Source: Antedon mediterranea
Taxonomy: Eukaryota; Echinodermata; Crinoidea; Comatulida; Antedonidae
Direction: 5' to 3'
Length of the DNA stretch: 64,000 nucleotides
NCBI RefSeq assembly: GCF_964355755.1
Contig: NC_092676.1
Span: 15,608,288 to 15,672,287 of the forward strand
Part shown: piece after piece, positions 45,003 to 57,191 of the stretch
How positions within the stretch are numbered: the first letter of the stretch is position 1
How the letters are laid out: each line of letters begins with the position of its first letter
The notes under the pieces: model-generated
What the model saw: only the letters and a program-made list of their open reading frames with translations
Databases searched by the model: none
Told to the model about the DNA's origin: nothing
Made by a program: the position numbers and the translations under genes

Positions 45003-45170
45003 TTCGATTCGGCACGGGACGATTCGGCCCGGGACGGTTCGGCCCAGGACGATTTGGCCCGGGACGATTCAGCCTGGAACGATTAGGCGCGGGACAATTC
45101 GGCCCACTTTTGGTGGGACGATTCGGCCCACTTTTAGGCCGAAACATCCCACTTTGTGGGCCGAAACTTC
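45003..45170 (+). repeat. 15-bp minisatellite ACGATTCGGCCCGGG
   Basis: About nine imperfect copies of a 15-bp GC-rich unit, running into related ACTTTTGGTGGGACG units. A frame through it would read as (GRFGP) repeats, but this is a consequence of the 15-bp period. It lies just inside the putative UMPS intron 1. Confidence 0.88.
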
Positions 45171-45285
45171 TCTAGATCTGGATTATTATACTCCAATAAA
45201 GCAGGAAAACTGCATCACACTAGAGTTTGACCCGAATTTAGTTGTTGATATGACTGGGTTGATTGTGGGCTGTGATGATTTCATT

Positions 45286-45675
45286 GTTCATTGACATTAA
45301 GTGTTTTTGAATCCATTTTTAAATTGAGAAATTTTAACAGAAGTCCAATATTAATATGTTGTGTGGTAATTCATTCCAATGTTTCACTGTCCATGGGAAA
45401 AAACTATATTAACCGTGTGATAGTACGTCTTGTCTCAATACTTTGCCATTCAAGTCATGTAGCATTATTGATGTGACACTTGATTCTCAGGAATAGTCAT
45501 TTTTGCATAATTTGGCTGCATGATCTTTGGAGCGGTATCTTTCCTTGTTTGTACTTGGAAACCATGCTGCGCAGCCATACTCCAATTTTGGTTGCACAAG
45601 TGATAAATATAAGCGTGATTTAATTAATGATGTATTAAAGTTCATGCGGATAACCCCAAGTACTTTTTTGCATTT
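45286..45675 (-). pseudogene. LINE reverse transcriptase C-terminal fragment in UMPS intron 1
   Basis: Minus-strand frames read VLGVIRMNFNTSLIKSRLYL, LVQPKLEYGCAAWFPSTNKE, SVTSIMLHDLNGKVLRQD and TVKHWNELPHNI. This is the order of the C-terminal region of CR1/L2-type RTs (LVxPxLEYxxxxWxP, then WNxLP). Several stops and a frameshift are present. Confidence 0.65.
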
Positions 45676-46136
45676 TTTTTAAAATAATAAACAAATTTAC
45701 GCTCAATCACGTTCTCTCGGCAGATCCCCAACAAATGTACACATGGGATGGTCTTAATTATTATTGTGACGTTTACATTGCAAAGATCAATCAATATATT
45801 AAATACGGTGTTGTGCTATAAATTATTTATATGTATTGGAAAAATTCAACTACTTGATTTAAAATTTAACTTATAGATAGAGAAAGCTTATAATTAAAAA
45901 CCAAATGCCGACTGACTTTAAATTATAATTAAATTTGATTAGTCATTTAATATGTTAAACAAATGATCGTCGTCCACCCTTGATTGTTCTTTACTAATTA
46001 GAAGTTTGAGTCAGAATCGTATGATGATGGTGAACTAGATGAATCAGAAGCTTCTCTGGATTCATCATCAGAAGACTCTGTAGATGATTGAAAACTTTTT
46101 CCATTGTTGCCGATAACCGTCAACTTTTCTTTTTCA

Positions 46137-46900
46137 AGCTACGCCATCTTTGTGTGTATTAGGAACAGATCAATAGCTCGCTTGTAGCGGTTTTCTTCAA
46201 AATTTCCGTCAGCGCGCAACTTAAGGATATCGTTTAATGTGGCATTTGAGAGGGATTGTCGGTCCTGGAGAATATGCGGCACAAGTATGAAAAGTTGCGC
46301 TCTGTTACTGTATTGCCTATGGGTAGAGAAATGCATAGCTCCGCAATTTTCAGAATATTCCCAATCCCAAGTGTGGTTTCAGTGCGCAGAGCTGTGGCCA
46401 AACATTTGATGGATTGGTAGATTTTTAAAATATCAGATCGTGGTTATGGATTAATTTAAACTTTGCAGTCTGCACATCTACGTTGTTTGCCTCTAAGACT
46501 ATTGCAAATCTATCATTGATGATGGCTATGGATGGCATAATTTCATCTGTGGTGTTAAATTTGTTAGCACTTGATGTCCAGTAACTTGGCTACAGCTACA
46601 AACAATTCATCTTCGTTGATCGATTTCAACATTGTGTACAAACTATCTTTGAGGGCACGAACAGTGGTGAACAGGCCTATCCTCTGTGTTGATCGTGTAC
46701 ATTTCCTGATGAACTACAGTATCGTCTCTGATATCTTTAAGTACATTTGACATCAGTTTAAAAATATCATTCCCTCTTGTCACATCCCTTTCAACTTTTG
46801 GCCTAATTGTTTCATTGTTGGGTTTTTCGGAGTGCTAATCTGGTCATTACAAAACCCGATTAGTCTCGTAAGTGATGTTCCATCCATCTCGTGACATCGA
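46137..46900 (-). pseudogene. hAT-like transposase fragment with C-terminal dimerisation region
   Basis: Minus-strand frames read ALRTETTLGIGNILKIAELC, ISLPIGNTVTERNFSYLCRI, then in another register ATLNDILKLRADGNFEENRY and AIDLFLIHTKMA. The pattern of ISLPxxxxxxERxFS followed by a TLNDxL helix is that of the hAT dimerisation domain. Upstream sequence to about 46.9 kb is coding-like in broken frames. At least one frameshift. Confidence 0.5.
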
Positions 46901-47699
46901 GAATCGGCCTACGCCATTCGCATTTGTACGTACCGGTAGGTATTATGCGTGATAATGTTGACTTTCCGGTTCCAGCATTTGTACCGTAGAAACAAATTCC
47001 TAACATACCGTCATTTGAAACTTCTGTGGCAATAAGACATAATTAGTAAAGAACTAATTAACTTTATGAACGATCAGTATTGCATTTAAAGTTTTTAGAA
47101 ATAATATCCTCATACAGTACTTCTGATAATTTCAAATTTTTTGCAGCGGTTGATGACTCCCAAGAAAACTTTCAGTGCTGGTTTTAGTGTAGATAATCTT
47201 TCATGCTTACACTAAACTTCTGTCTGATCAAGAAAACGACTTCTCAGTTAAAGGCATATTATTTCTCGTATTTCGTCTTGTAATTCAGATAAAGTTGAAT
47301 CGGATGAGATCAATTGCAAAGTTTTGATAAATTTTCCTGGTGGGCCTGACACAACAAACAACTAATCAGGGTTGTCTAGTGGTTTGAACACATTACCGTC
47401 AGGGTTATCTAACAGTTTAACCACATTACCATCGGAATATTAGGGTTAATTGGCCGTGGGGCATTTGGTGGAAAATCAGCTCCCCTTTGTGGTGGGTCTT
47501 CTATAGGGCGTGCCTCGTTATTCCGTTATTATTTTGTCATGCAACCCATATGCCGCAAGGTCTTTTACAGGCTCCAAATACGGAATAGAGCAATCTGCGC
47601 ACTCGTACCCAAGAGTGACCAACAATCCACGTCCTAGCAGTTTGTTTGCGAATATGGATGTTTCTATACGGTAAATTTGCTTGTTGACGTTTCAACGCC

Positions 47700-48345
47700 T
47701 TGAAATACCCATGTGTATATTCAAATTTAGGGATGGGCTCGGGGTAGTCTGGTCCCTCAAACTTTTCTGAAATCCTATTTTCTCCATAATGGTGCTTTTC
47801 CCTCTGTCGCTCGTTTGTCTATCGTCAAAATTGACAAAATGCTTATGTCAGAATTATCCATTATTGAGTATGTGCAGAATTGGGTTTAATGGCTATTGGT
47901 TGCAAATGAAAATAACTTTACAACAAAACTTAATTACCAAGCACAACAACATCTTTTCCTTCATGTGACTTTAAGACATCTTTCTGATTGTTTTCCAATA
48001 ATTCAGTTATGGCCGGAATAAGATAACGTCTCTGAATTCTGTAATACTGTATGTGTGGTATTTACAATTTTCAGTTTCAAAAACTTTGCAAACAGAGCAA
48101 TTTTTACATAATTGTTCCCTGAAGCCAGCACTGCAGTTGATGTCATTAAATCTCCTCCATGTAGGTTGTTTTTTACTATTGGTTGCGAACACTAATTGTT
48201 GTTGAGGTGACCACTTCTTAAAAATCTTTAAAATGTAAATTAGCAAATGATGAAATGTATTTAATAACAATGATAAGTAAAATGCAAGATAAATGTTTAA
48301 TAAGGCAAGTCTCGTCGTGTTTAACAAATATTTTGAATGGAGCAT
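47700..48345 (-). pseudogene. transposase-like fragment (IQRRYLxPAI / DKRxT family), copy A
   Basis: Minus-strand frames include FKKWSPQQQLVFATNSKKQP, TWRRFNDIN, VLASGNNYVKIALFAKF, and after a presumed intron FCTYSIMDNSDISIL and TIDKRATEGK. These words occur in a widespread uncharacterised invertebrate transposase family. Frameshifts and stops abound. A closely related copy is at 51490-52470. Confidence 0.5.
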
Positions 48346-48724
48346 TATGTCGCAGGCTATCCCTTTAACACCATGGCTATTAGAAGGGCATCACAGGGTG
48401 TTTCCTTAGCTCTTTTTAGTGAAGAGTTGCACTACTTTTGACTTGCTAGCAAACAAATTCAGTTCTCAAAATAGATAAAGCTTTCCTACCGTCGTCTGTT
48501 GCATTGTTAATCACAGCCACAGCCCTCTGGGAGACCAGTCTTTGACTGAAGAGGTTACCCAGTATAAATATATATTTCAATCAATCTAGCTCAGAATACT
48601 GTATGCCTTTTCATTTCTACCATTATCTTCGTCAGTGGCTTGCTTCGGCTGTGCAAACGTTATCCTGTTTTTCAGTGGCGGTTTCAGCGTGTTGAGGTAC
48701 TCGACTAAAATTAGCACCCTAAGA

Positions 48725-48990
48725 ATTACTTCCTTATCGTATGCGGGTATTTCTTAAGATGGACATCCATTAGACAGTGTATGCCACGATCAGAAAAGAT
48801 CCCTATTTGGGGCAAATCGTTGAACCCAAATTCGTTTTAATTGTCAATAACTAATTATCTAACTCAATTTAATTAGTAAACAGGGTTACATCAGGTGGTT
48901 AAAATCAGTACCGAAAGTACGAACCAACTTTATATACCATCGAGTAAAAATTCTAGAATTTTGTCCTTACGTAAATTTATAGATAAGAAA
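48725..48990 (+). repeat. dispersed repeat, copy 2 (partner at 41310-41580)
   Basis: Same orientation and order of words as copy 1, for example AAGATGGACATCCATTAGAC and CTTTATATACCATCGAGTA. It lacks about 20 bp near the right end. Confidence 0.75.
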
Positions 48991-48994
48991 GTGT

Positions 48995-50670
48995 TATTCT
49001 CATGATCATCTAATTATCTAATGTATTTAATATAATTATACCCATTATCAATAATACATTTTTATATTGTAATACTGATCACATTATCTACATAGTAAAT
49101 ACTATTGAGTATACTTTAATTAAGCAACAATAAACTATGTTAAAATAATTAGAATGTGTTATTAAACACAATTTGTATAACAAATAATAATGACAATGCA
49201 TATAAGCTAATAATCGTAAACATTTATTTTTCATATACATTTTGATTTTTTTTAATAGTCTTTCAGGGACATTATCTACATAGTAAATGCTGTTGAGCTT
49301 TCATTAATTAGGCAAAAATTCTCATGAGCACAATTTCTTAATGTATTTAATAGTTAAATCTTTTTAAATGAATGTTAAAATAATAATATGCATAATATTC
49401 ATTGTTATAAATTATTTTATTATCATATTAAAAAAAAAAATAATAAACAAAGAAATTGATATGATCAAAATACTTACAGGTGTATTAGTGCTGTCAAACT
49501 ATCAAATACATTTGCTGGAAATGTACTTATTTGGTTAACAGCCAAATCCCTTTAAAGTAAAAACAATGTACAGTAACACTGTATACATTTTGAAATTATA
49601 TGTCTTTCAGCCAATGAGACATTATCTACATAGTAAATGCTAATGAGTATACTTTAATTAGTATAAATAAACTATGTTAAAATGTCTGATAAAATCTGTA
49701 TATTTGTTATCATGTTAATGTATTTATTCTTTTAACATTCATTTAAAGAGATTAAACTTTTAAATTATTATTAATAATTATTATTATTAGATTAATTAAG
49801 TTTTATTTTCATGAACACCATTTCTATAGCAAATTCTAAATAAATACGTATTTAATAATTATATTAATTAAATCTTTTTAATTAATGACAAGTTAACACT
49901 TATTACATTATGAAATGATAAATTGCATAATGTTCACTTTTATAAATAATTTTTTTATTTATTTAAAAAAAAAAATTAAACATAGAAATAAATAATTGCA
50001 AAATCTCAAGGCAGCGTTGGACGACAACAAAGGCAAAAAGTCATATATAAAAATACATTTTCTTACCTGTAATATACAATCAAACAATATACAATCATTT
50101 TCAAAATTTTCCTTCATTAAAATTCATTTTTGACTGAATATCTTTTAATAAAACAATTAAAATCAGAAAAATAAAAAACCAGACTATGAGAAGAAGGAAA
50201 GCCCATGAAAAGGAAATGAATTATACAATAGTGAAAAAGTACAACACTTAACTTTTGATGGAGTATAGGCCTATATAAGTATATTTATTATTATTATTAT
50301 CAACATTATTAATATCTTATTATGTTCTTGTTAATACAGTACTGTATTATTATTATGAACGTTAATCATGGTTTGTAATTTATTTACAGTGGTACTATTT
50401 TTATTATTTATTTATATTTCCTAATTATGTTTATACCTTAGTCTTATTTTTAGTATTTTATTAACATTTTCATCTTAGAACAATCATGATTTATGTTTTG
50501 AGAGTTATAATGAATATAAATTTTTTAAGAAACCTCCATGTAACAGTTAAGTGTTGTTTACAGTGATAAAATAATTAATAATATGAGAGGCCTAAAATAA
50601 ACCAAACTTACTGTAGCATTTGTAAAAATTCAAAGTATGAAGTTGAACATAAGAAAATAAACATTTAAAA
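48995..50670. repeat. AT-rich stretch with recurring CATTATCTACATAGTAAAT
   Basis: The word CATTATCTACATAGTAAAT occurs near 49082, 49271 and 49620, each followed by a diverged GAGTATACTTTAATTA. The rest is very AT-rich with ATT microsatellite runs (for example 50285-50300). There is no coding signal. Confidence 0.5.
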
Positions 50671-50791
50671 TCAACGGATGCTTTCGAGCTCTCTCCTCTT
50701 ATTCTTATACCTCCCTGGTCAAAATAGTAATAGATTTTTGTATTACACAATAAATGTTGTTGACAACTGGATGTTGCTAGGTGTCATAGCT

Positions 50792-51043
50792 CTAGGAAGT
50801 GCCTTCCCAACCAGAGCTGGAATCTCTTTTGAATGGGCCATACACAGACCTGTTGAGTGGCTGTAGCTTGTGTGAGCAATGTGGTGGGAATGAAAGCATT
50901 ACTATCCCATTTAATTTTGCATAGTTTAGTACCTCAATGCTAATATGGGAACCATGATTGTCCAGAAGTGATAACACCTTGTTTGAGAACATTATATTTC
51001 TAAAAATTATTTTCCTATCGTATAATAATCTCCGATTGGGCAA
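50792..51043 (-). pseudogene. pogo/Tigger-type DDE transposase fragment
   Basis: The minus-strand frame reads VLSLLDNHGSHISIEVLNYA, then KLNGIVMLSFPPHCSHKLQP and LNRSVYGPFKRD. This is the second catalytic Asp region (LLDNHxSH) and the PPHxSHxLQPLD motif of DDE_1 transposases. Here LQPLD has become LQPLN. Only the central part of the domain is present. Confidence 0.75.
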
Positions 51044-51346
51044 TATGTACCGGCTTGGTAGCTGGTCGATCGCCGAACATGGCGTATATTACTTCAAAAT
51101 ATGGCCATTCTGTTGTACCATGTCCTGATTTCCCTTGCTTGTCTTTTGCCTCGGTATACAGCCTTTTGAGATGTTTGCATTTATTCTTCTTTTGTGGTAC
51201 ATCATACACAAACCCCATCCTGTCAACTGGGCCTTGATTTGCCCGTACACAGCATTGTTTCTCTTTGTACTGTCGAGACCTTCTTGAACCTTGGCGTTCC
51301 CCCAAATGCTTATTAAAGCACTGGTGGCGGCTACGGTCCAAACCAT
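51044..51346 (-). pseudogene. Myb/SANT-like (trihelix) DNA-binding domain fragment
   Basis: Two registers join. One reads VWTVAATSALISIWGNAKVQ and NAVYGQIKAQLTGWG. The next reads NKCKHLKRLYTEAKDKQGKS, then TEWPYFEVIYAMFGDRPATK. Together they make a Myb/SANT-like domain as found in Harbinger accessory proteins and host factors. One frameshift separates the halves. It abuts the pogo fragment directly. Confidence 0.65.
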
Positions 51347-51489
51347 GCTCAGGCGCTCTTATTATAACTTGGTATATTGGCTCCCGGTATTAATAAAACG
51401 GCAGAAAGCGATAAAATAAAAACAGTACAACAGCTAAACATGCGAGGGGAGAGACGATGCATACTCATTATTGCACCAATTTGCATATA

Positions 51490-52470
51490 TGTGCATCTGT
51501 AACGTATTCAATCCTCAAGAAATTTTGGTCTTGAAAACCGACTTTTTCCATTGCTGCACTGCTCTTACCACCGGTTTCACGCTTGTCCAGGGTTATAATT
51601 GACAGAATGCTTTTGTCTGCATTATTCATCATGGTGTAGGTAAAGAATTGTGCAGAATGCCATCTCCTAAATATAAACTGTTAGTAAATTTATTAGATTT
51701 TACAAATTATACCATTTAACCCTCCATATATTGGAATTTAGTGTATATTACAAAACCTACCAAGCAAAACCTCCTTTCCTTCATGACTTTTTAGAATATC
51801 CTTCTGTGTCATCCCACAATTTGTTTACAGCTGGAACAAGATAGCGTAAATTAATGCAAAAAACACACATTCATTAACATTAACCTATTTTTCCATAATG
51901 GTGCTTTTCCCTCGGTCGCACGTTTATAGTCTAATGTCAAAATTGACAAAATGCTTATGTCAGAATTATCTATTATTGTGTATGTACAGGATTGGGTTTA
52001 ATGACCAGAGCTGTCCATCTTACCATCTACTGTAAAAGATGTATTAGTATTCATTAAGCTTTCTACTTGGCATAAACAAAACAAATTATATTATTTCAAA
52101 AGTGCACTGCCAAAAATTAAATAGAAATAACTTTTCAACAAAACTTACCAAGTACAACAACATCTTTTCCTTTATGTGACTTTTTTCTGATTGTTATCCA
52201 ATAATTCAGTGATGGCTGGAACAAGATAACGTCTCTGAATTCTGTAATAGGTGTGGTATTTACAATTTTCAGTTTCAAAAACTTTGCAAATAGAGCAATT
52301 TTTGCATAATTGTTCCCTGAAGCCAGCACTGCAGTTGTGATGTCATTAAATCTCCTCCATGTAGGTTGTGTTTCACTATTGGTTGTGAACACTATTTGTT
52401 GTTGAGGTGACCACTTCTTAAAAGTCTTTAAAATGTAAATTAGCAAATGATTAATGGAAATTAATAACAA
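51490..52470 (-). pseudogene. transposase-like fragment (IQRRYLxPAI / DKRxT family), copy B
   Basis: In minus-strand order: FKKWSPQQQIVFTTNSETQP, ITTAVLASGNNYAKIALFAK, YYRIQRRYLVPAITELLDNN, HKGKDVVVLG, then SAQFFTYTMMNNADKSILSI and TLDKRETGGKSSAAMEKVGF, then VTDAH. The order matches a transposase family recognised from other invertebrates (IQRxYLxPAI, GxDVVVLG, SAQYCTYT, DKRET, VTDAH). Frames change several times and the GDGRxDSPGH core is missing. Confidence 0.6.
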
Positions 52471-52999
52471 TGATAAATAAAATGCAAGATAAATGTTTAA
52501 TAAGGCAAGTCTTAAGTTTTCACTTTTTGATATCTGAAAATAAATCTACTACATGAAATAATGTCAAGAGTTATATTTAACCGGTAAACGTTTGTCAAAC
52601 AAATAGTTTTCGGTTGGCTATTTTTTACTTTAAATTTAAATTTTCAGGGGGTGTTTCTTGTGTATTAACAAATATTTTTAATGGAGCGTATACAATCCCT
52701 TCAACACCATGGCTATTAGAAGGGCATTACTGGGTGTTTCCTTAGCTCTTTGTAGTGAAGTTGGTTATCTTTTCAACTCCAGTTATGAAGGATTTGGAAT
52801 CCTCCTCACCCATTTTGATCAACTTAGAATACTGTATGCCTTTTTAACTTCTACCATTATCTTCGTCAGTGGCTCCGGCTGTGCAAACATTATTATGTTT
52901 TTCAGTGGCGGTTTCAGCGTGTTGAGGTATCCTGAATTTGACTTCCCAAAGTTTTTACAAGTCTTACTTTTAAGGATATAAATTGGGTACATCTCTTTT

Positions 53000-53835
53000 A
53001 CCATGATATCATAGTTTTCTCACTCTTCGGGGGTAATGCCCTTGTATCCATGAGGCCCTAAATGTAGCACCAAAAGATTTCAGACATGCATCTGAGTGAA
53101 AGTGTAAAGCTCGGTTATCATGCGTTATGTGTCGGTCTATCAGTGTATCACTTTGTGTGTTCTCTAGCAATGCGGAAGTGACGGTCGTACAATTGCCATG
53201 AAGTCAGATATTGTTTTTGAGGCTTTGGATGAATTTCAGATAGGTAAATAATTCTTGCAGATCTTGAGGGTGGGCGGACAGGTATATGGCTGCAAAGTTA
53301 AGGAAAGCTGTGAACCACTCCTGTTCATCTAACCCTGTCTTTTCAATTTAAGTTTAAGACCCCCATTGTATTGTATATTGAACATCATTGGTTGGTCACG
53401 GAGGCGAAGATCACACATTTCGGCAAACCTATGGGTCTGAATTTTATTCTTTATGGTTTCGGAAACAAGAGCTCCAGCCTTGACCCCACCGGAATAGTGG
53501 AAAGGATTGAAAATAAGATTTCCTTCGGCCAGAAGGATAGGGATATTTTTACATAATGGCGGGGTACTATCGCTAATTGTATCAATTTCCTGGGGAATGC
53601 CCAGTTAGTACATCTCTTTAACCATGATATGATATCAGTTAGTTCGGAAATATTTCGTTCGATGATGTTAGTAATATCAACTGTCGACAATGGGTTACCG
53701 TTCAATTGTTGAACCTCGGCGAAAAGGTTTTTAACAATCGCCGTAAGTTCTGCCAGTTCCGTTGCCCCAGTTTTCTTGGCCTCTTCTTATCAGGTTTTTG
53801 CCTTCTTAGTGGATCTTGTCTTTGCCATTGCAGAA
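53000..53835 (-). pseudogene. gag-like ORF remains, retroelement
   Basis: From ATG 53829 the minus strand reads MAKTRSTKKAKT, then after stops ELAELTAIVKNLFAEVQQLN, VSETIKNKIQTHRFAEMCDL and EWFTAFLNFAAIYLSAHPQD. The lysine-rich IKxKIxxxxF followed by WxxAFxxFAAIY is typical of the ORF1 (capsid-like) protein of DIRS-type and related elements. Many stops; a dead copy. Confidence 0.5.
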
Positions 53836-53905
53836 CTGAAAGTAGAGTTTTGTTTTTTTTAAAAATAATTTTTGTAAAAAAAGGCAAGTTCCAGGTGAAT
53901 TTCTG

Positions 53906-54340
53906 CTATAGATGCGGTAGATTATTTCCATCTCCGAATACCTTAAGAAGAATTTCTAGAATTTGATTGGGTTTTTTTTCCACTTCTTTACCCCGTCCGT
54001 TGATCTCTTTTCTGGCATAACCAGCTAAGTTCTCTTTGATAAACGCAACTGCTGCTCCTGGTGACAAACATCTCATCTCAAGTTGGGCACGTACATCGGC
54101 CACCCAGTCCTCTACGTTCGGCTCGATTGCTTTCTTGGGCCTTCCTTGGAACAGTTCCAACTTTCTACCAGATGAAACATATACCGCTTTGGCTTTACCT
54201 GCCTCTGCCTCTGCCTCTTTCCGCTTCACCTTGTCTTTGGCCTCATTAGGATCCAGCTGAGCTGTTTTAGACTTCTCTTGTTCCGTTGCAAGAGCACTCC
54301 TGAGAGCTTCAATTTCTTTTTGTAACGCTTCAAGTTTCAT
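53906..54340 (-). pseudogene. LTR-retrotransposon gag-like fragment
   Basis: A 144-codon frame from ATG 54340 begins with a coiled coil (LEALQKEIEALRSALATEQE) and an Ala/Glu/Lys-rich linker. A capsid-like stretch follows: LFQGRPKKAIEPNVEDWVAD, AGYARKEINGRGKEVE and ILEILLKVFGDG. The style is that of Ty3/gypsy-type gag. The frame ends abruptly at 53906 where another element begins, so the rest of gag and all of pol are missing. Confidence 0.6.
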
Positions 54341-55683
54341 ACTGTATGTTTATGCGGGTAAAATAATGTTATACGACAACTTATATATTAACAAAACAAA
54401 TAAAAATATATGATAAATATATAAGTATATGATTAAAAAAACTTTGGTCTTGACTTCCAGCACTGGCGTTGACTCCTCTTCACTGCAAACGGTCCACGTC
54501 GATTCAGTTCACATTGTTTCAGTTCAGTATTCCGAGAAATCGTCCAGCGGTCAGTTCTGTCTATCCGAAGGTGGTACAGGGTCAAAGTTGGGGGTTTGTT
54601 TTGGGTTGGATACTATACTAGTGTTAAAACATTAATGTACCTGCAATGCTCTCTGGTATACAATAGCAGAATACACTAGGATAGTCGTTCATCAAAGCCA
54701 GGTCTCATTAACCATACACCTGATAAATAAACACATCCAATAATTTCTAGTACAATAATATAAAAAAACTCATTCGTCTTGTCATCTAAATACTATTATT
54801 ACTATTAGCGATAGTTTGATTCACAAATGCATAAAAAGATAGGCCTAGTAACTGATCATCTTATTTGTTACCAAAACAATCATCAACAAACCGCACTAAA
54901 ACCACATTATTATCTTAAGAACCAGACAATAATTATATCGTTATACAAAGTCAATATAAAACACATCATAAACATCTAAATACTGAATGTGCTCAACGAA
55001 CACCACCGGCTACGCCATTATTTTGCACTGCAATGTCCTTATGGCTGCATCTCCCACGTATGCACACTGGAGTCCAAACTCTTGAATATTGCTTAGTAAA
55101 AAGGTTAAAAGGTTTTAGCAAAGCAATTAAAAAATTTAAAAGGTCATATTAACGTCAGGAAACATAACTTGGACACGCTGCCATATTCCAGCCTCGTAGT
55201 CTGACACTACCTACACAACATTCCATTTCCGCAACATTCCGCAAACTGATTGCAATACGGCAGTGTAGTCATGTGCTCTCTTCCAGGACATAACAGCAAA
55301 CATCAGGTGGACTTATTTTATTGATGTACTCAGCTAGAGAAATGTATACTTAACATTTGGTAAAATGGTGTCCTCTTTCTTTCTTTTCTTTCATTTATTT
55401 GGCATCTCAATAAATAACATTAAAAATACATCAATAATATATAAAATCACCTTAAATATTAATATACATGTACATCAAAAAAGCAAATAAAAATGGCGGG
55501 ATTAATGAAGTCTGACGATGCACGGGAAAACACATAAAGTCGTTTAAAGTAAAACAACTTAATTCCAATGTGGTCCCTAAAAAGATAGTAATTATAATTT
55601 TAACAAAACAAACATTATAAGACGGGGTTCATAAATATATAAGCATATAAGCAAAACATCTGATATAATGGCACAATAATAAT

Positions 55684-57190
55684 TTATCTATGTTTAATTT
55701 TGTAATATTGTTTCAATTCAGTTTTAAATTTAGATGTGTTGGAAATTTGTTTAATATAGTCAGGAAGGTTATTCCATTCTCTGATTGCATTAAAATAGAA
55801 CGTATTACATTCTATGCCTTGGACTTTAGGTACAACAAAATTGAGTTTACTACCACGAGTGAAGTGACCATGTAAGTTATTAACTCTACGAAAGTTTTCG
55901 TTTAGGTATGAAGCACTTCTGCCCATAAATATTTTATGAACTTGGCTAATTTGCAAGAACTTTACTCGATATTTTACATTTAACAATCCATAATCGTCTA
56001 ATTGATCAGCACCTATATGTCTTCTGGGTTCAACTCCTTTTATGAGTCTAACCATTTTGTTTTGAGCAATTTGTAGTTTTCTTTGGATAGCTTTACTGGT
56101 TCCACAGAACCAAGAAGATGCAGCATAATCAAAAACACATTGGATGAGAGCAGAGCATAATAGTTTACGATTCTTACAACTTAGTATCTTACGTTGGCGG
56201 TACATAAACTTAAGCCTATTATTAATTTTCTTAATGGTTTTACATGCATATTCAGAACACGTTAAATTTTGATCTATTTCAATACCCAGATACTTGACAC
56301 AATTACTAGTGTTGATATTGTTACCATTTGTTGAGACATTAAAATTGTTAACATTTTTAGTTTTTCTCTTAGAACCAAATAGTATACACTCAGTTTTATC
56401 CAGGTTAATTGTTAACTTATTGTCTACAAGCCAATCACACAAGGAGTCTAGTGTTGACCCTAGCTTCTTAGAAATAATATCTGGATTTCTGTGTGAATAA
56501 ACAATTGCACTGTCATCAGCGTATAGAAGGAGTTTACAATCAGGATCAATACAAGTTACCATGTCATTAACAAAACATAAGAACAAAAGGGGTCCAAGGA
56601 TACTTCCTTGAGGAACCCCGCATGTAACAGTACAAGATTGAGAGCAATGATCATCAACAGTTACTATTTGCTTTCTTATTGATAATTAAGATTTGAACCA
56701 TTCAATAGATCCAATACCCATTAATTTAAGCTTATTACATAAAATGTCATGATCTACAGTGTCAAATGCCTTCTTTAAATCGACCAACACCATACCCGAG
56801 AAATTTCCCTTAGAAGTTTGGGTTTTAAGGGAATCAACTAAGTCTATCAAACATGTGTCAGTAGAGAAGGCAGCTCGAAATCCAGATTGATATTTATACA
56901 ATACGTTGTTTTCAGTAAGGTATTTTTCGATTTGAATAAAAACAGCCTTCTCTAAAATTTTAGACATTGTACTGAGTATACTTATAGGGCGATAGTTTCC
57001 AATATCGGTTCTACTACCTTTTTTATAAAGAGGTATGACCTTGGCCTTTTTCATGTCTTCTGGGACTGTACTGGTACTAATTGATAAATTAATTATGTAG
57101 GTAATGGGAACTTTTAGAATTTCAGCCCCATCTTTTATGAAGCGGGGAGGTATCTTATCGACACCCGTGCTTTTTGTCGCATTAAGTTTG
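55684..57190 (-). pseudogene. LINE reverse transcriptase, one nonsense codon
   Basis: The frame continues ORF2 after the frameshift: AKVIPLYKKGSRTDIGNYRP, VLVDLKKAFDTVDHDILCNK, then WFKS followed by TAA (56686-56688) where relatives have a Tyr codon, then LSIRKQIVTV, CGVPQGSILGPLLFL, LLYADDSAIV and the C-terminal VQGIECNTFYFNAIREWNNL. All catalytic Asp residues (VDLKKAFD, YADD) are present. Apart from the nonsense codon and the upstream frameshift the domain is intact, so the copy is fairly recent. Confidence 0.85.
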
Positions 57191-57191
57191 T

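Noticed and set aside
44957-45175. Gly/Arg/Phe repeat protein (RFGPG)n
   Set aside because: The frame is a by-product of a 15-bp minisatellite in an intron. It has no context for translation.
52709-52981. 90-codon plus-strand frame with hydrophobic segments
   Set aside because: The region is a diverged copy of 48.36-48.72 kb, where the frame is broken. It belongs to the flank of the minus-strand transposase relic.
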